Shown one piece after another: positions 1 to 9,596 of a stretch of DNA of 50,372 nucleotides; position 1 is the stretch's first letter, and every line of letters starts with the position of its first letter. The position numbers and the translations under genes are program-made. Location of the stretch: positions 1-50,372 of the IMG/VR virus record IMGVR_UViG_3300023172_004632; one strand, given 5' to 3'. Source of the stretch: a virus. Under the pieces are notes generated by a model that ran no database searches, was not told where the DNA came from, and worked only from the letters and a program-made list of their open reading frames with translations.

Positions 1-185
1 AAGCACAAGCAACACCGCAAGAAATTACTCTTACAATTCCTATGTCTTTGGAGTTAAATGAAGTTGAATTAGGAACAGGATTAGCACAAACTAAACTTCC
101 TAACGGTATTACGCTTGGCGGGAACATTGATCAGCTTCGCGCTCTTTCACCAGGTCTAGCCCCGTCAACCCTTAACATTCCATAG
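1..185 (+). CDS. 3' end of a gene of unknown function (probably virion structural)
   Basis: The frame starting at base 3 is open from the window edge to a TAG at 183-185 and gives the last 60 residues of a protein whose start lies outside the window. The visible part is rich in Leu, Thr, Gly and Pro and ends in LAPSTLNIP. It has no recognisable motif. It sits 11 bases before a small gene and a run of large baseplate-type genes, so a structural role is likely by position only. Confidence 0.6.
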   Translation, partial: AQATPQEITLTIPMSLELNEVELGTGLAQTKLPNGITLGGNIDQLRALSPGLAPSTLNIP

Positions 186-196
186 CGGATTATAAA

Positions 197-379
197 ATGG
201 CAAATCAAGATAATAAAGCTTTTGATATTGTAAAAAACAATGATCTTTATAAGTCTGTGATAAGTAATGTAAAAGATCCAAAACAGAGGGCAGTGATTGA
301 GAATCAAGTAAAGTCTTACACGTCGTTTCTGCAAAAGATAATGTCCGAAATTCAAAAGAAAAGCGATGAAAACAAATAG
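197..379 (+). CDS. small hypothetical protein (60 aa)
   Basis: ATG start 11 bases after the preceding stop and 9 bases before the next gene. The product is a charged, probably all-helical 60-residue protein rich in Lys, Asn and Gln, with no membrane segment and no motif I recognise. Its place between structural genes suggests a small tail or assembly component, but nothing in the sequence proves it. No strong Shine-Dalgarno is visible upstream. Confidence 0.6.
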   Translation: MANQDNKAFDIVKNNDLYKSVISNVKDPKQRAVIENQVKSYTSFLQKIMSEIQKKSDENK

Positions 380-388
380 GTAGATTAG

Positions 389-3300
389 ATGGCTGATGAA
401 GATATAAAGAAAGTTATCGTTCCGATCGATAAAGAAGGAGATGGTCTAGATAGACCGTTCCCACCTCCAACCTTTGATTATAATTCTGTGCCCGACCCAA
501 GCCAAGAGCAAGGGGATGATCTGCCTTACGAGACACAACCCACTGTAGACGGTGTACAACCAGTCAGTATTGCAGGGGCAAGAAATAGAGTTCTAAGCAA
601 TTCTCGACGTCTCAACATGAACTCTCCTGACGATACTCAAAACTTAGAGTCCAGGAACGCTTTTGCACCTGATAGAGGAAGATTAAACTTCCCTGATAAC
701 TCAACGCAAAACCCAGCAATGAAACTAGGTGACCTGCTTGGCAAAGGTTCACCTGGAAAGAGAATTGATTCTGGGCTGACTGTTTCTGACGCGTATGCAA
801 GAATAAACGAGCAAACTCAAGGGCAAAGAGATGTACCTCACCAGAGAAGCATCAATGCCTTTGATACACCCACGTATGGAGAAGGTAGAAGCACAGACGA
901 CGCTGTGTCAAACAGGATCCAAAACAGTGTCCTATCTCAAAACAGATTCTCGGTGCTTGGTGCGAACAATGCGCCTGATGTCTTTCACGGTTCAGATGGT
1001 GCTGAAATAGACAGACAAGAATACACAGTCTTTCAAGAAGATTTAGGCGCTTACGATGGATCAAAAACAGCAGTAACTCTTGAGAAGATGACACAAGTGG
1101 CTGTTGACCTAATGGCTAATGCCCTTCAAAGCACGGGACAGATACCTGATGCCAACTTGACTGAAATCTCTTCTGAAGAGTTTGTTAAAAAATCTTTCGA
1201 TGATTTTAGAGCTAAAAACTCACAAGCGGTTCCGAGTTTTGGAAAGGGATCTGCAGGCGCTTTCAATGAGTCAGGCGCTCAAGAGACGTTCGGAAACATG
1301 AGCAGCCCGGATTTGTTCTTTGATAGTTTAGACCCTGAAAATCTTGTAAGACTTGCTCTATCGCAAATTGCAGCTACTGTTGCTTTGACTGCACAAAATC
1401 AAGACGTGATAAGTGTCCTCCAGGGTACAAGCAATGCAGACCCAGATCCTGTAGGAGCGCCATACACACTCGGAAGTTTCTCCAATAAAAATAGTACAGC
1501 CTCAGGTTTAAGCGCCCAGAAGGCAAGGCAAGATTTTGGTTTGGTCAGAACTTCTAATGATTTTCAAGTTGCAGTAGATAGAGGCATCAAAGTTTTCTTT
1601 GGTATTGATCCTGGCTCCTCCTTGAATGATCCAAACGTCTTAGGTAACCAGATTAAGGAGTCTCCTGGTTATTACTACGTTTTCTCTAGAGCTATTGCAA
1701 GAAGTGCTCAAGATATACTACAGAGATCTATTGATCAAAATACCGGATCTTCACCAAGCGGAAGCGATGGTGTGCACAGTGTGCTATCTCTGCTTAGAAA
1801 TTCTAAGCTAATCGGCGCAATTAATGTTTTTGCTTCGATCGGAGATGCATCTTTAAAATTTGAAAAAGGTTCGTACGATATGGATCGGATTAGGACTGAC
1901 TCTTCAAATCCGCTTTTCACTGATCTTCCAGTGGCTGCTTCTATTAAGAGTCGACGTGCACCCAATGATCCCCGCTTGGCGTGGAGAGGTGCATCAACGC
2001 CTTCTATGTTCTTGCTTCCCCCGTCTATTGAGTTTGCCAACACGATGACAGGGCAAACAGGAATGATATCATCTGCACATGCAGGTCTAGAATCTAGAAC
2101 GATATCAAAGATCGGCAAGAAGCTTTCCAAACGTCAGGTTTCTCGACATGAAAAACGACTTGATGCAGAATATGTGCCTTTCTACTTTCAGGACTTGAGA
2201 ACAAATGAGCTAGTTTCTTTTCACGCTTTCTTGTCAACGTTAACAGATCAATATGGTGCAAGATATTCAACTCAAACTTCAATAGGTAGAGCAGATCCAA
2301 TCAGAATCTATCAAAACACAGATAGATCAATTGGCTTTACTTTTAATTTGGTCGCAACATCTCGAGAAGACTTTGATGAGATGTGGTTTAAGCTTAATAA
2401 GCTCACAACCCTTCTTTATCCTCAATACACAAAGGGCAGAAAAGTCCAGAGTCCTGACGGAAGCACGCAGTTTATCATGCCTTTTTCTCAGGTTATGTCC
2501 GCTTCGCCAATGATTAGGTTGAGAATCGGTGATGTCATTAGATCCAATTACAGCAAGTTTAATTTATCACGACTTTTCGGATTAGGAACACCAGACTTTA
2601 ATCCAAGTACAGGCTTATCTGTCCCACTCACTCAACTTGAGCTTAAAACTCTGCTGAGGCGAAATGACGTAGTAGTGTCTTTTGGGACCGAAGATTTCAA
2701 TCAGTCAGTAATTGACTTACCTACAGTCTTGGGTGGAATAGTAAGAAATGCTAAACTAATTCCAAGTTCAATTTCAAACGATACAAGAGGTTTAATTCCA
2801 TTTGATATTGTTCGAATACCGTATCCGGCTGTTAGATCTCTACCTCGCGCTGATGGACAAGGAAATTTTGAACTTCCCTTCAAAGATGTCTATGCTCGAA
2901 TCGTAGAAAGAAAAAACGTTGATGGAACAATTAAATACGTCGGTAGTTTGCAAGGGACACCTGATCTTCTTTCTGCTGCAGGATTAGGAGAGTTTGGAGG
3001 GGTTGATTGCATTATAGAACCTCAACAAACACAGGTTTTTGCCGAGGGGCTTGCACTTGTGAGGGCAGCCACGCTTGTTGCTAAGGGGGCAGTTGGTGTT
3101 GTAAACGCAGGTGATATCTCTGCAGCTGCCGCAGGATTTATAGTTGGCATGCCAGGGACGATGGGCGGCAGGTACGCATTTAGTACGAATGAGTTCTTAA
3201 AGTCACAAAACAACTCAGTTGTCAAATCTTTCGAAGAAGCAGGTGGCAAGGGCCTCGCTGGCTTTATTGAATCTATGACTTTCACGTGGATTGACAGCAA

Positions 3301-3649
3301 TACAAATTGGGAAGTTGAAAAAGATGCTCGTGCGCCAAAAACTGCTCAGATTACGATGCGATTTGCTCCGGTTCACGACATTGCACCTGGCTTGGATCAC
3401 ACCGGTTACAACCGAGCCGCGAACTATCCAGTCGGAGATCCTTCTAACAGAATCGCAGGCACAAGGCAAGTCGGCGGCGCAGCAGAAATAGTTGAAGCAT
3501 TCCAAGACGCAGGGCCCATGGGCGCTTCTGAGTTACTTCGATTCGCAGGAGATTCTAATTACATTAGCGACACCGTCGAAGTCGCAGCAAAAAGAAACCA
3601 GATTGATTCTGGTGCAGTTGTTGATGTCCTGTTAAGAAACTTGCTGTAA
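389..3649 (+). CDS. large virion structural protein, baseplate/tail region (1086 aa)
   Basis: ATG start 9 bases after the previous stop. The first 220 residues are low-complexity, rich in Asp, Pro, Asn, Ser and Arg, and probably disordered. The rest is mixed alpha/beta with no enzymatic motif. Near residues 960-1000 there is a stretch with a conserved-looking pattern (FTWIDS, then APKTAQITMRFAPVHD, then APGLD) of the sort found in tail or baseplate proteins next to LysM genes. It is followed 10 bases later by the LysM-type baseplate gene and then by a hub-like gene, so the order fits a contractile-tail baseplate module. The exact component (wedge, tube connector or hub partner) cannot be told from sequence alone. 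Confidence 0.6.
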   Translation: MADEDIKKVIVPIDKEGDGLDRPFPPPTFDYNSVPDPSQEQGDDLPYETQPTVDGVQPVSIAGARNRVLSNSRRLNMNSPDDTQNLESRNAFAPDRGRLNFPDNSTQNPAMKLGDLLGKGSPGKRIDSGLTVSDAYARINEQTQGQRDVPHQRSINAFDTPTYGEGRSTDDAVSNRIQNSVLSQNRFSVLGANNAPDVFHGSDGAEIDRQEYTVFQEDLGAYDGSKTAVTLEKMTQVAVDLMANALQSTGQIPDANLTEISSEEFVKKSFDDFRAKNSQAVPSFGKGSAGAFNESGAQETFGNMSSPDLFFDSLDPENLVRLALSQIAATVALTAQNQDVISVLQGTSNADPDPVGAPYTLGSFSNKNSTASGLSAQKARQDFGLVRTSNDFQVAVDRGIKVFFGIDPGSSLNDPNVLGNQIKESPGYYYVFSRAIARSAQDILQRSIDQNTGSSPSGSDGVHSVLSLLRNSKLIGAINVFASIGDASLKFEKGSYDMDRIRTDSSNPLFTDLPVAASIKSRRAPNDPRLAWRGASTPSMFLLPPSIEFANTMTGQTGMISSAHAGLESRTISKIGKKLSKRQVSRHEKRLDAEYVPFYFQDLRTNELVSFHAFLSTLTDQYGARYSTQTSIGRADPIRIYQNTDRSIGFTFNLVATSREDFDEMWFKLNKLTTLLYPQYTKGRKVQSPDGSTQFIMPFSQVMSASPMIRLRIGDVIRSNYSKFNLSRLFGLGTPDFNPSTGLSVPLTQLELKTLLRRNDVVVSFGTEDFNQSVIDLPTVLGGIVRNAKLIPSSISNDTRGLIPFDIVRIPYPAVRSLPRADGQGNFELPFKDVYARIVERKNVDGTIKYVGSLQGTPDLLSAAGLGEFGGVDCIIEPQQTQVFAEGLALVRAATLVAKGAVGVVNAGDISAAAAGFIVGMPGTMGGRYAFSTNEFLKSQNNSVVKSFEEAGGKGLAGFIESMTFTWIDSNTNWEVEKDARAPKTAQITMRFAPVHDIAPGLDHTGYNRAANYPVGDPSNRIAGTRQVGGAAEIVEAFQDAGPMGASELLRFAGDSNYISDTVEVAAKRNQIDSGAVVDVLLRNLL

Positions 3650-3659
3650 AGGAAGACCG

Positions 3660-3956
3660 ATGGCAATTAGTAGATACAATAGAGATGGTACAATTCTGGC
3701 AGGTCGTGCTTTTGGAACAGGAACTGCAGTAAATGCGATTAGGCAAGCTGTAAGACGAGGTGAGATAAGTCTCCAGACAAGAATACTGACAGAAGGCCAA
3801 AGGTTAGACACAGTCGCAGGTCAAGCTTATGGTGATTCTAGGTTGTGGTGGGTAATCGCCGCGGCAAGCAACATCGGGTGGGGGCTTCAAGTTCCTGCTG
3901 GAACCGAGCTAAGCATACCAACTGATTTATCTCAGATCGGAGATCTGGTAGGATGA
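3660..3956 (+). CDS. LysM-domain baseplate protein (gp53/gpX type)
   Basis: A 98-residue protein with an AAGGA-type ribosome site just before the ATG. The second half (residues about 50-95) reads as a LysM fold: RLDTVAGQAYGDSRLWWVIAAAS, then a Gly-Trp-Gly loop, a proline and a final beta strand with LSIP. In T4 gp53 and in tail protein X of P2 and Mu-like phages this domain is part of the baseplate and follows the tail-tube or tape genes. It overlaps the next gene by 4 bases (ATGA), consistent with translational coupling to the hub-like protein. The function is well supported by family knowledge; the exact orthology is not. Confidence 0.72.
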   Translation: MAISRYNRDGTILAGRAFGTGTAVNAIRQAVRRGEISLQTRILTEGQRLDTVAGQAYGDSRLWWVIAAASNIGWGLQVPAGTELSIPTDLSQIGDLVG

Positions 3957-6900
3957 GCAATAAAGTAGGCGTCATAGGCGGGTCCAATCATCGAAAGATG
4001 AAAGAGGCTGCCAAGAAGATAAAGGCGTCTACAGGATACGGCGGAATACTAGGCCAGTCCGGCGGGATTCAGCTTAAGCCTGGAGTTGCTATAACAAATG
4101 ATGAGAAAGACGGAACTTCAAAGCTAAAGCAAGTCCAAGATTTGTTGACTTATGACACCGACGGCGCAAGATCTATGAGAGATATTGCAAATTCGCTGAC
4201 TTCGCTAGGAAGCAATGACAAAGACTTTTTAAGAGATTTAAAAAATGATTTTGAATTTGTTTTCGGATTTGACGAAAAATTAAATCCAGAAAAGTTTCAA
4301 GCTCAGATCAAAGTTCCTGAAGTCGCTGATCCAAACAATGTTTTTATAACTAGAGACGCCATTCCAAGAATAAAATTTAGAAAAGAGAAAAGACCTGCTC
4401 ACTTACCTGAAAGATTTATACCTGAGTCTGACTGGAGTAACGATAGAAGCAGACAAATGCATTTTGTAAACGTTCTCAATGGGAACTATACACCTGTCGT
4501 TTCGAATATTGATGAGATCGCTATTTTCATGAATAGTATTCCCACTCTGGAATTCTCCAGGTGCATGCCTTTTCTTGATGTCGTTTTTGAGACAGGAGAA
4601 AAAGCTTTAGATCGAGAAGGAAGCGCACTGTCTCTTAGCCTGTATAAGTCTCTTGAAGGAGCATCCAAGCCAGACGCCAAGTCAGCAAATGCAACCCTTG
4701 CGCAGAGCGTGCCTTCTAATCTCAAAGAAACTGGCTTTATCGACCAAGGAAATTCTACTTTCGGCATGGAGATGTTCACGACACCCCAGACTTTAATTCC
4801 GTCAACCGATGGTGCAGGAGGATCGCGGGTTGAGCCAATCTTAGACCAGTTCAGGCCCTTTATGTCTATTAAAAGCTTTACTGTGAATTTGCAACCAGTT
4901 GCAGGTGGCTATTATCAGAAAGCAACAGGAAATCTTTCTATCGTTCTTCATGATCGTTCTCGTCTTCATGAGATTTCAGCTTTAATTAGGCCTGACAACT
5001 ATGGGTCAAATCATATTTTTATTGAGTATGGCTGGATACATCCCGATGCAGATTCTGGAAAGAACGATTATGCAGACTTTTTAAATAGTCTTAGAAGAAA
5101 GAGTAAATGGAAGCTTTACAATAGTGACTTAAGATTTACTCAAAACGGAGAGGTCGAGATTGACTTATCAATAATAGATCTCGGTGATCGAAATGCTGAA
5201 CTGACTTCAATTGACAATAATGAATACTTTAAGAATGAGTCTAGGCTTCTTTCTAAGATAGAAAAAACTGTTTTAAAAATTGCTGGCCGAAAAGGAGTGG
5301 GCAAAGAGATCTCACCTGATCTTGTCGATGTTTCTGCTCTAGGCAAGTCAATATTGGCGTTTAATCCAAAAGGATTGCAAAAGGTTATTGACAAACTTGA
5401 GGAAGCGTCTAAGAAGAAAAATGAAAACTATAACGCTAGCGCAAAAGAACTTCAAGAAGAGCTGGTTAATTTTCAAAGACAAAGAGATAAGCTAGCAGAC
5501 GCAACTAATGATGTTGTAAAGCTTCTATTTAATAATTTTGAAACAAGCAATCCACAATTAACAGATCCTTTCTTAGGAGGAGCATTATCAAAAGCTCCTG
5601 ATTTAGGAGTCAAAAAGGGTTTCACAAAAGTCTATAAAGCTACCACACTGTCAGGAGAAGAGGAAGAACGCCTTAGTATAGAATTTAATGAAGTCCCTTA
5701 TGTTTCACTTGGAAAGGTTTTAGGATTGTTAGTAGGAAATCCTCTTCTTGAGACTGGAAACTATTCCGAGGTACAGTTTTATTTCTATCCATTCTCATCA
5801 CGTCCAAGTAGTCAAGTTTTCAACGCAGCAGGTAACTTAACAACTGCAGAGTTTCTTATGGATAGAAACGACCTTAGAGAAGGTGTAAACTATCTTATGC
5901 AGGCACACAGAACTGCAGACATACCCGTAGAGGCGCTTATTAAGTTCATTATGTCAAATTTTGTTAATTTTGTCGGAGCTCCTCAATATGATTTAATCGA
6001 TAGTTCTGATGAAGGTTATCAAAAGATCGTAAATGGAAAACGACAGTCAGTTGTTGAAGCCGTAGGCAAAGGTGAGACAAACGTAAAGAAGCTAAATGAT
6101 GCGCAAAAAGAAAAGATCAAAACTATCAATGAAAAGACATCAGATTTTATGTTTCCTAAAATTGCTTTGGAGTTTGAAGCAATCCCAAGAATTCCAACTG
6201 CTAACGAGTCTAGAAAATCTGCAGAAAAAGATACGATTTTAAGAATACACGTTTATGACACACAAGCTGGTCGTCAAGAGCCATATGAGAATCTATTGAA
6301 TGCTTCTTTGGAAGGTCTCAACACTTTAGCAGCCATAAAAAATACTATGGCAGGAAGAAATAAAGATGCACCCGCGTCTAAGCCAGACGCTCGAGCTAAG
6401 ACTCTCAATCGGCTCATAGATGAGCTTATAAAATCAAATCCCAAAGGCTTGAAGGTAGTTAGAGAAGCAGGTGTTGACGGAAATATTCAAGATTTTATCA
6501 TCGACCTTCCCTATGAGACGATAAAAAAGAAAATTGCAGGTGAGTATCCCTTCATCGAGTACGGCACCGAAGCGTCAGCCATAATTGATGCATCATTCAG
6601 AACTAATCAAAATAAAGATTTTGTGAATGTTGTTTTGTCGCAAGCTGGCAGAAATCCCGAAAGATCAGCTAGCGGCCTAGGTTCAAACGGTTTACCAATT
6701 TTTACAAAGCCTAACTCATTAAGCATGACAACTATGGGATGTCCTCTCCTACGATACAGAACTAACATGTTCATAGATTTTAAAACAGGAACGTCCGTTG
6801 ATAACCTGTATTACGCCAGGGGTGTCACACACAACATCTCGCCAGGTAGGTTTACGACAAGCTTGAATATGTCGTCCCTTCTTGCCGACGGGAAGTATAG

Positions 6901-6970
6901 AAGCACATACAAGACTCTCAAGAACGCAATCGATTACATTGACAAGAACAAGGATGATGACACAAAATAA
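3953..6970 (+). CDS. baseplate hub-like protein (late control D type), 1005 aa
   Basis: Starts in an ATGA overlap with the LysM gene. Residues about 290-360 contain a strand-rich section with FMSIKSFTVNLQ, LHDRSRLHEI and NHIFIEYGW, like the barrel of gpD/gp27 hubs, in which a strand pair enters the tail lumen. The C-terminal part has GCPLLRYRTNMFIDF, then a short loop, then LYYARGVTHNISPGRFTTS. This matches the common hub pattern of Y-x-V-x-x-V-x-H followed by G-F-x-T-x-L. A Lys/Glu-rich coiled-coil stretch lies around residues 480-525. The LysM-then-hub order is typical of PBSX, P2 and Mu tail modules. At 1005 residues it is about twice the length of gpD, so large insertions are present. Confidence 0.55.
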   Translation: MSNKVGVIGGSNHRKMKEAAKKIKASTGYGGILGQSGGIQLKPGVAITNDEKDGTSKLKQVQDLLTYDTDGARSMRDIANSLTSLGSNDKDFLRDLKNDFEFVFGFDEKLNPEKFQAQIKVPEVADPNNVFITRDAIPRIKFRKEKRPAHLPERFIPESDWSNDRSRQMHFVNVLNGNYTPVVSNIDEIAIFMNSIPTLEFSRCMPFLDVVFETGEKALDREGSALSLSLYKSLEGASKPDAKSANATLAQSVPSNLKETGFIDQGNSTFGMEMFTTPQTLIPSTDGAGGSRVEPILDQFRPFMSIKSFTVNLQPVAGGYYQKATGNLSIVLHDRSRLHEISALIRPDNYGSNHIFIEYGWIHPDADSGKNDYADFLNSLRRKSKWKLYNSDLRFTQNGEVEIDLSIIDLGDRNAELTSIDNNEYFKNESRLLSKIEKTVLKIAGRKGVGKEISPDLVDVSALGKSILAFNPKGLQKVIDKLEEASKKKNENYNASAKELQEELVNFQRQRDKLADATNDVVKLLFNNFETSNPQLTDPFLGGALSKAPDLGVKKGFTKVYKATTLSGEEEERLSIEFNEVPYVSLGKVLGLLVGNPLLETGNYSEVQFYFYPFSSRPSSQVFNAAGNLTTAEFLMDRNDLREGVNYLMQAHRTADIPVEALIKFIMSNFVNFVGAPQYDLIDSSDEGYQKIVNGKRQSVVEAVGKGETNVKKLNDAQKEKIKTINEKTSDFMFPKIALEFEAIPRIPTANESRKSAEKDTILRIHVYDTQAGRQEPYENLLNASLEGLNTLAAIKNTMAGRNKDAPASKPDARAKTLNRLIDELIKSNPKGLKVVREAGVDGNIQDFIIDLPYETIKKKIAGEYPFIEYGTEASAIIDASFRTNQNKDFVNVVLSQAGRNPERSASGLGSNGLPIFTKPNSLSMTTMGCPLLRYRTNMFIDFKTGTSVDNLYYARGVTHNISPGRFTTSLNMSSLLADGKYRSTYKTLKNAIDYIDKNKDDDTK

Positions 6971-6994
6971 AGTGTAAACCCTGATTCTTGACAA

Positions 6995-7000
6995 TATAAT
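6995..7000 (+). promoter_or_regulatory. candidate -10 element right before the family A polymerase gene
   Basis: A perfect TATAAT sits 6 bases before the chosen ATG at 7007, in the 36-base gap after the hub gene. A TTGACA at 6988-6993 is only one base upstream of it, so it cannot be its -35. If TATAAT is a real -10, transcription would start at or near the ATG and give a leaderless message. No Shine-Dalgarno is visible before this ATG, which fits that reading. Confidence 0.35.
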
Positions 7001-7006
7001 ACATGC

Positions 7007-8203
7007 ATGGATGTCTGCATCAGTAAAAAAGTCCTCGGTACAAACTTGCACATGCTTTCAAAAGAGAGCGGCGAGATAGTGTGGACCGCGGCCTTGCCCG
7101 GAAGTTGCTTCCCAGTAGGATTCTCAGAGCATGATCCTTTTGTCACAGTTAGTGAGCTAATGGGAAGCGAGCTGGTTCTGTCTCCAGGAAAACAATATGT
7201 TGACGCATTAAAAGTAGCAGGAATTGAAGAGAATATTCCGTGGCATCAAGCTGTTCCTGCTAAGGTTTTTAAAAGGTTTATCCAGAGGATCGTAGATGGC
7301 TCCAGATCAATTTCATCTAGCGACCAGTATGAATACTATCAAAACTATCTAATTAAAGCACAGAGAGCATCCCAGAAACTCTCACCTGTTAAGATTGATG
7401 GCATCTCATATCAAAGTCTTATGGCAGATCCTTTAACACCTAATAAAAATGTTATTCAAAGCTTTTCTCCGACGGACGGATTTTCAAAAAGGCCTGTTTA
7501 TGGATTTACTTCTACCAATACAGGACGATTGACTATTCGAAAAGGCCCGCAAATCCTAACTCTTAAAAAAGAGCATCGTGCTATCTTGACCTCTAGGTTC
7601 GATAAAGGACGAATAGTTCAGCTTGACTACACGAGCCTTGAGCCAAGAGTTGCTCTTTCAATGATCGGGCATAATCCACCCAAAGATATCTACAACAATG
7701 TTGCCAATAACATTCTCGATAACAGGGTTGGCAGAGAATCCGCTAAGCTTCTCACGATCGCATTGCTATATGGTATGGGACAAAAGAGAGTGAAAGATAT
7801 CTTATCAGGAACCATGCTAGATCCCGCAGAGACAATGAACAGTCTCGATAGTTTCTTTGGGGCGAAAATAATAAGAGAAGAACTATCAAAGCAAGCAACG
7901 TCAGGATTTATTCAAAATTATTACGGTAGAAATATTCGGGTTCGAAACGACTCAGAGCACGTCTTATACAACAATCTTATCCAGTCAACTGCCGTCGACG
8001 TTGCCTTGCAAGGGTTCCGAAGAATGATTCAAGCTATTGAGGACCACGGCAAGAGCATGAGACCTGTTTTCATTCTTCATGATGCGCTTCTTATAGATTG
8101 TCCTCCCGATGAAGTAAAGTTTTTAGACACCTTGTGCGAAGTGGGTAGCAAGGCAGATAATTTGGACGCACACTTTTACATTAAGAAAGAGTTGGTAAAT
8201 TGA
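7007..8203 (+). CDS. family A DNA polymerase, polymerase core only (398 aa)
   Basis: The C-terminal half carries the three family A motifs. Motif A is DYTSLEPR with D207. Motif B (O-helix) has R243, K247 and Y255-G256 at the canonical 4- and 8-residue spacing. Motif C is HDALLID with H358-D359. A TGRL element about 30 residues before motif A also fits. There is no 3'-5' exonuclease domain and no N-terminal 5' nuclease, and the thumb looks short, so the protein is a bare pol domain. The 5'-3' exonuclease is encoded separately at 12056-13000. A much larger C-family polymerase is encoded at 33914-37843, so this enzyme may serve gap filling, repair or primer replacement. An in-frame stop lies just upstream at 6968-6970, so the gene is not a fragment of a longer frame. 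No clear ribosome site. Confidence 0.85.
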   Translation: MDVCISKKVLGTNLHMLSKESGEIVWTAALPGSCFPVGFSEHDPFVTVSELMGSELVLSPGKQYVDALKVAGIEENIPWHQAVPAKVFKRFIQRIVDGSRSISSSDQYEYYQNYLIKAQRASQKLSPVKIDGISYQSLMADPLTPNKNVIQSFSPTDGFSKRPVYGFTSTNTGRLTIRKGPQILTLKKEHRAILTSRFDKGRIVQLDYTSLEPRVALSMIGHNPPKDIYNNVANNILDNRVGRESAKLLTIALLYGMGQKRVKDILSGTMLDPAETMNSLDSFFGAKIIREELSKQATSGFIQNYYGRNIRVRNDSEHVLYNNLIQSTAVDVALQGFRRMIQAIEDHGKSMRPVFILHDALLIDCPPDEVKFLDTLCEVGSKADNLDAHFYIKKELVN

Positions 8204-8790
8204 CTATTGAAATGAATATTGAGAAGATGCAGCGAGATTATGAGATGTTTAAGTCTCTTTGCGAGAAGCTAGGTGACAGATCACAAGCTGTCATCAATCT
8301 TTTGACGCACATAGAAGAGAGACTAGTAACTTGCCCATCCTCAGAGAGAACAGAATATTTCAATTCTTTTCCCGGTGGACTTTTAGATCATGCATTAAAG
8401 ATTCTTGACGCTTCTTACAAATTAGTAAAAGCACACGATGCTAAACTCCCGAAGGAGTCCATCATCCTGTGCTCTCTGTTTTGCCTCATTGGAAAAGTCG
8501 GTGACGAGAATCAAGACCTCTACTTACCCCAGGATAACGACTGGCGACGTGATAAGCTCGGTGAGAACTACAAGTTTAATCCAGAACTTCGACACATGCG
8601 CGCTACACACAGATCTCTCTACCTCTTACAAAAGTTTGGGGTTGACTTGACTCAAGAGGAGTGGCTGGCTATTCTTCTGGCCGACGGACTCACAGACGAC
8701 ACACGACTCTACTCCATGCGGGAACCGACCCTCGCCCTGGTGATCTCTTCTGCTAACAAACTGGTCATGGCAGCAGATCGAGAGAGATGA
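8200..8790 (+). CDS. HD-domain-fold protein with altered HD doublet
   Basis: TTG start overlapping the polymerase stop (TTGA), with an AAAGAG ribosome site 8 bases upstream; the alternative ATG at 8212 has none. The layout resembles small phage HD phosphohydrolases: FPGGLLDHALK (H64), then a hydrophobic helix leading to IGKVGDE, then an Asp/Trp-rich loop, HMRATHRSLYLLQKFG (H137) and LLADG (D162). In this class the helix normally reads HD-[IL]-GK. Here residues 95-96 are Cys-Leu (codons TGC CTC) before IGK. The metal-binding doublet therefore appears lost while the fold and flanking His/Asp remain. It could be an inactive regulator or an enzyme with a shifted metal site. Coupling to the polymerase suggests a role in DNA synthesis or dNTP control, which is inference. 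Confidence 0.55.
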   Translation: MTIEMNIEKMQRDYEMFKSLCEKLGDRSQAVINLLTHIEERLVTCPSSERTEYFNSFPGGLLDHALKILDASYKLVKAHDAKLPKESIILCSLFCLIGKVGDENQDLYLPQDNDWRRDKLGENYKFNPELRHMRATHRSLYLLQKFGVDLTQEEWLAILLADGLTDDTRLYSMREPTLALVISSANKLVMAADRER

Positions 8791-8826
8791 ACCCTTTCTC
8801 TACTTGAAGCATACTTATACAACGTT

Positions 8827-9519
8827 ATGAAGAAGCGCTTTCAACCAAAGTACATCAAGAGGGGTCACGAGAGACGATCCGGTCTAGCACAGACAGGAGC
8901 TCACGGAACTTCTCACCGGATCGCCCCACCCGACGCGCACAGGTTAGGAAACTTACCCCAAGCGTGGCCGCGAACGGGCCAGACGGGCCAGTACACAGCT
9001 TCCATCATGGGACGTATGGGTGACGGATCTCTAGTCCACTACACCGACGAAGACAAGGAAGACTTCAAGAAGATGGATGGCCCGCCCGGCAAAGCCGGAA
9101 ACTACAAGACCTCCATGAAGCGCATATACATCAAGAAAGGCGGGGGCAAAGGCATGATCGGAGCTACCGGTATACATGAGTCTAAGGAGCAAAGCATGGA
9201 AGAGCAAGCATTGAGAGAACTGATCCGAGAGATGATCCAGCATGAGATCACAGAGGCCCGCAAGAGAAAGATGCCTGCAGATGTCGCTGCTTACTCAGTT
9301 GAGCTCATGGATGAGGACGAGGAAGAGAACGAGGAAGATCGCCAGGACATGGATGAGTTTTCCGGTTCCGCTGCCGTTGCTGGATACTCCCTGCCTTTGG
9401 GTGCGTCTAACCATCCCTCCACGCTGAAGTCTCGCGGGGAGTTCACAGCTAAGATGTATGGTGGCCGTCCCGTGAAGTTGAACGCCCGCATCTTGGCCCG
9501 CCAAAGAAACGAAAAATAA
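8827..9519 (+). CDS. hypothetical protein with IREMI helix motif (230 aa)
   Basis: ATG start 36 bases after the HD gene. The N-terminal third is basic and Gly/Arg/His-rich and is probably disordered. Residues 124-143 form an amphipathic helix (MEEQALRELIREMI, then an ITE) of a type seen in several other proteins of this window. Residues 160-178 are a very acidic Glu/Asp run. The C-terminus is basic again with TAKMYGGRPVKLNARI. No enzymatic motif. The DNA is more GC-rich than its neighbours and favours CGC, CTC and GGC codons. A virion or DNA-associated role is possible but unproven. Confidence 0.6.
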   Translation: MKKRFQPKYIKRGHERRSGLAQTGAHGTSHRIAPPDAHRLGNLPQAWPRTGQTGQYTASIMGRMGDGSLVHYTDEDKEDFKKMDGPPGKAGNYKTSMKRIYIKKGGGKGMIGATGIHESKEQSMEEQALRELIREMIQHEITEARKRKMPADVAAYSVELMDEDEEENEEDRQDMDEFSGSAAVAGYSLPLGASNHPSTLKSRGEFTAKMYGGRPVKLNARILARQRNEK

Positions 9520-9531
9520 TTACAGTCTCCC

Positions 9532-9560
9532 TTGAACATCTGCGATTTTGTGTGTAAATT
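9532..9560 (+). promoter_or_regulatory. sigma70-like promoter before the ssDNA-binding protein gene
   Basis: TTGAAC at 9532-9537 and TAAATT at 9555-9560 are separated by exactly 17 bases in the 77-base gap before the gene at 9597. The sequence after the -35 (ATCTG) recurs after the same TTGAAC at 25120, upstream of thyX. An AAGGAG ribosome site follows at 9585-9590. Both genes have optimised codons, which fits strong expression. Confidence 0.5.
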
Positions 9561-9596
9561 TACTACATACAAACTGCCAGAAATAAGGAGACAAAA

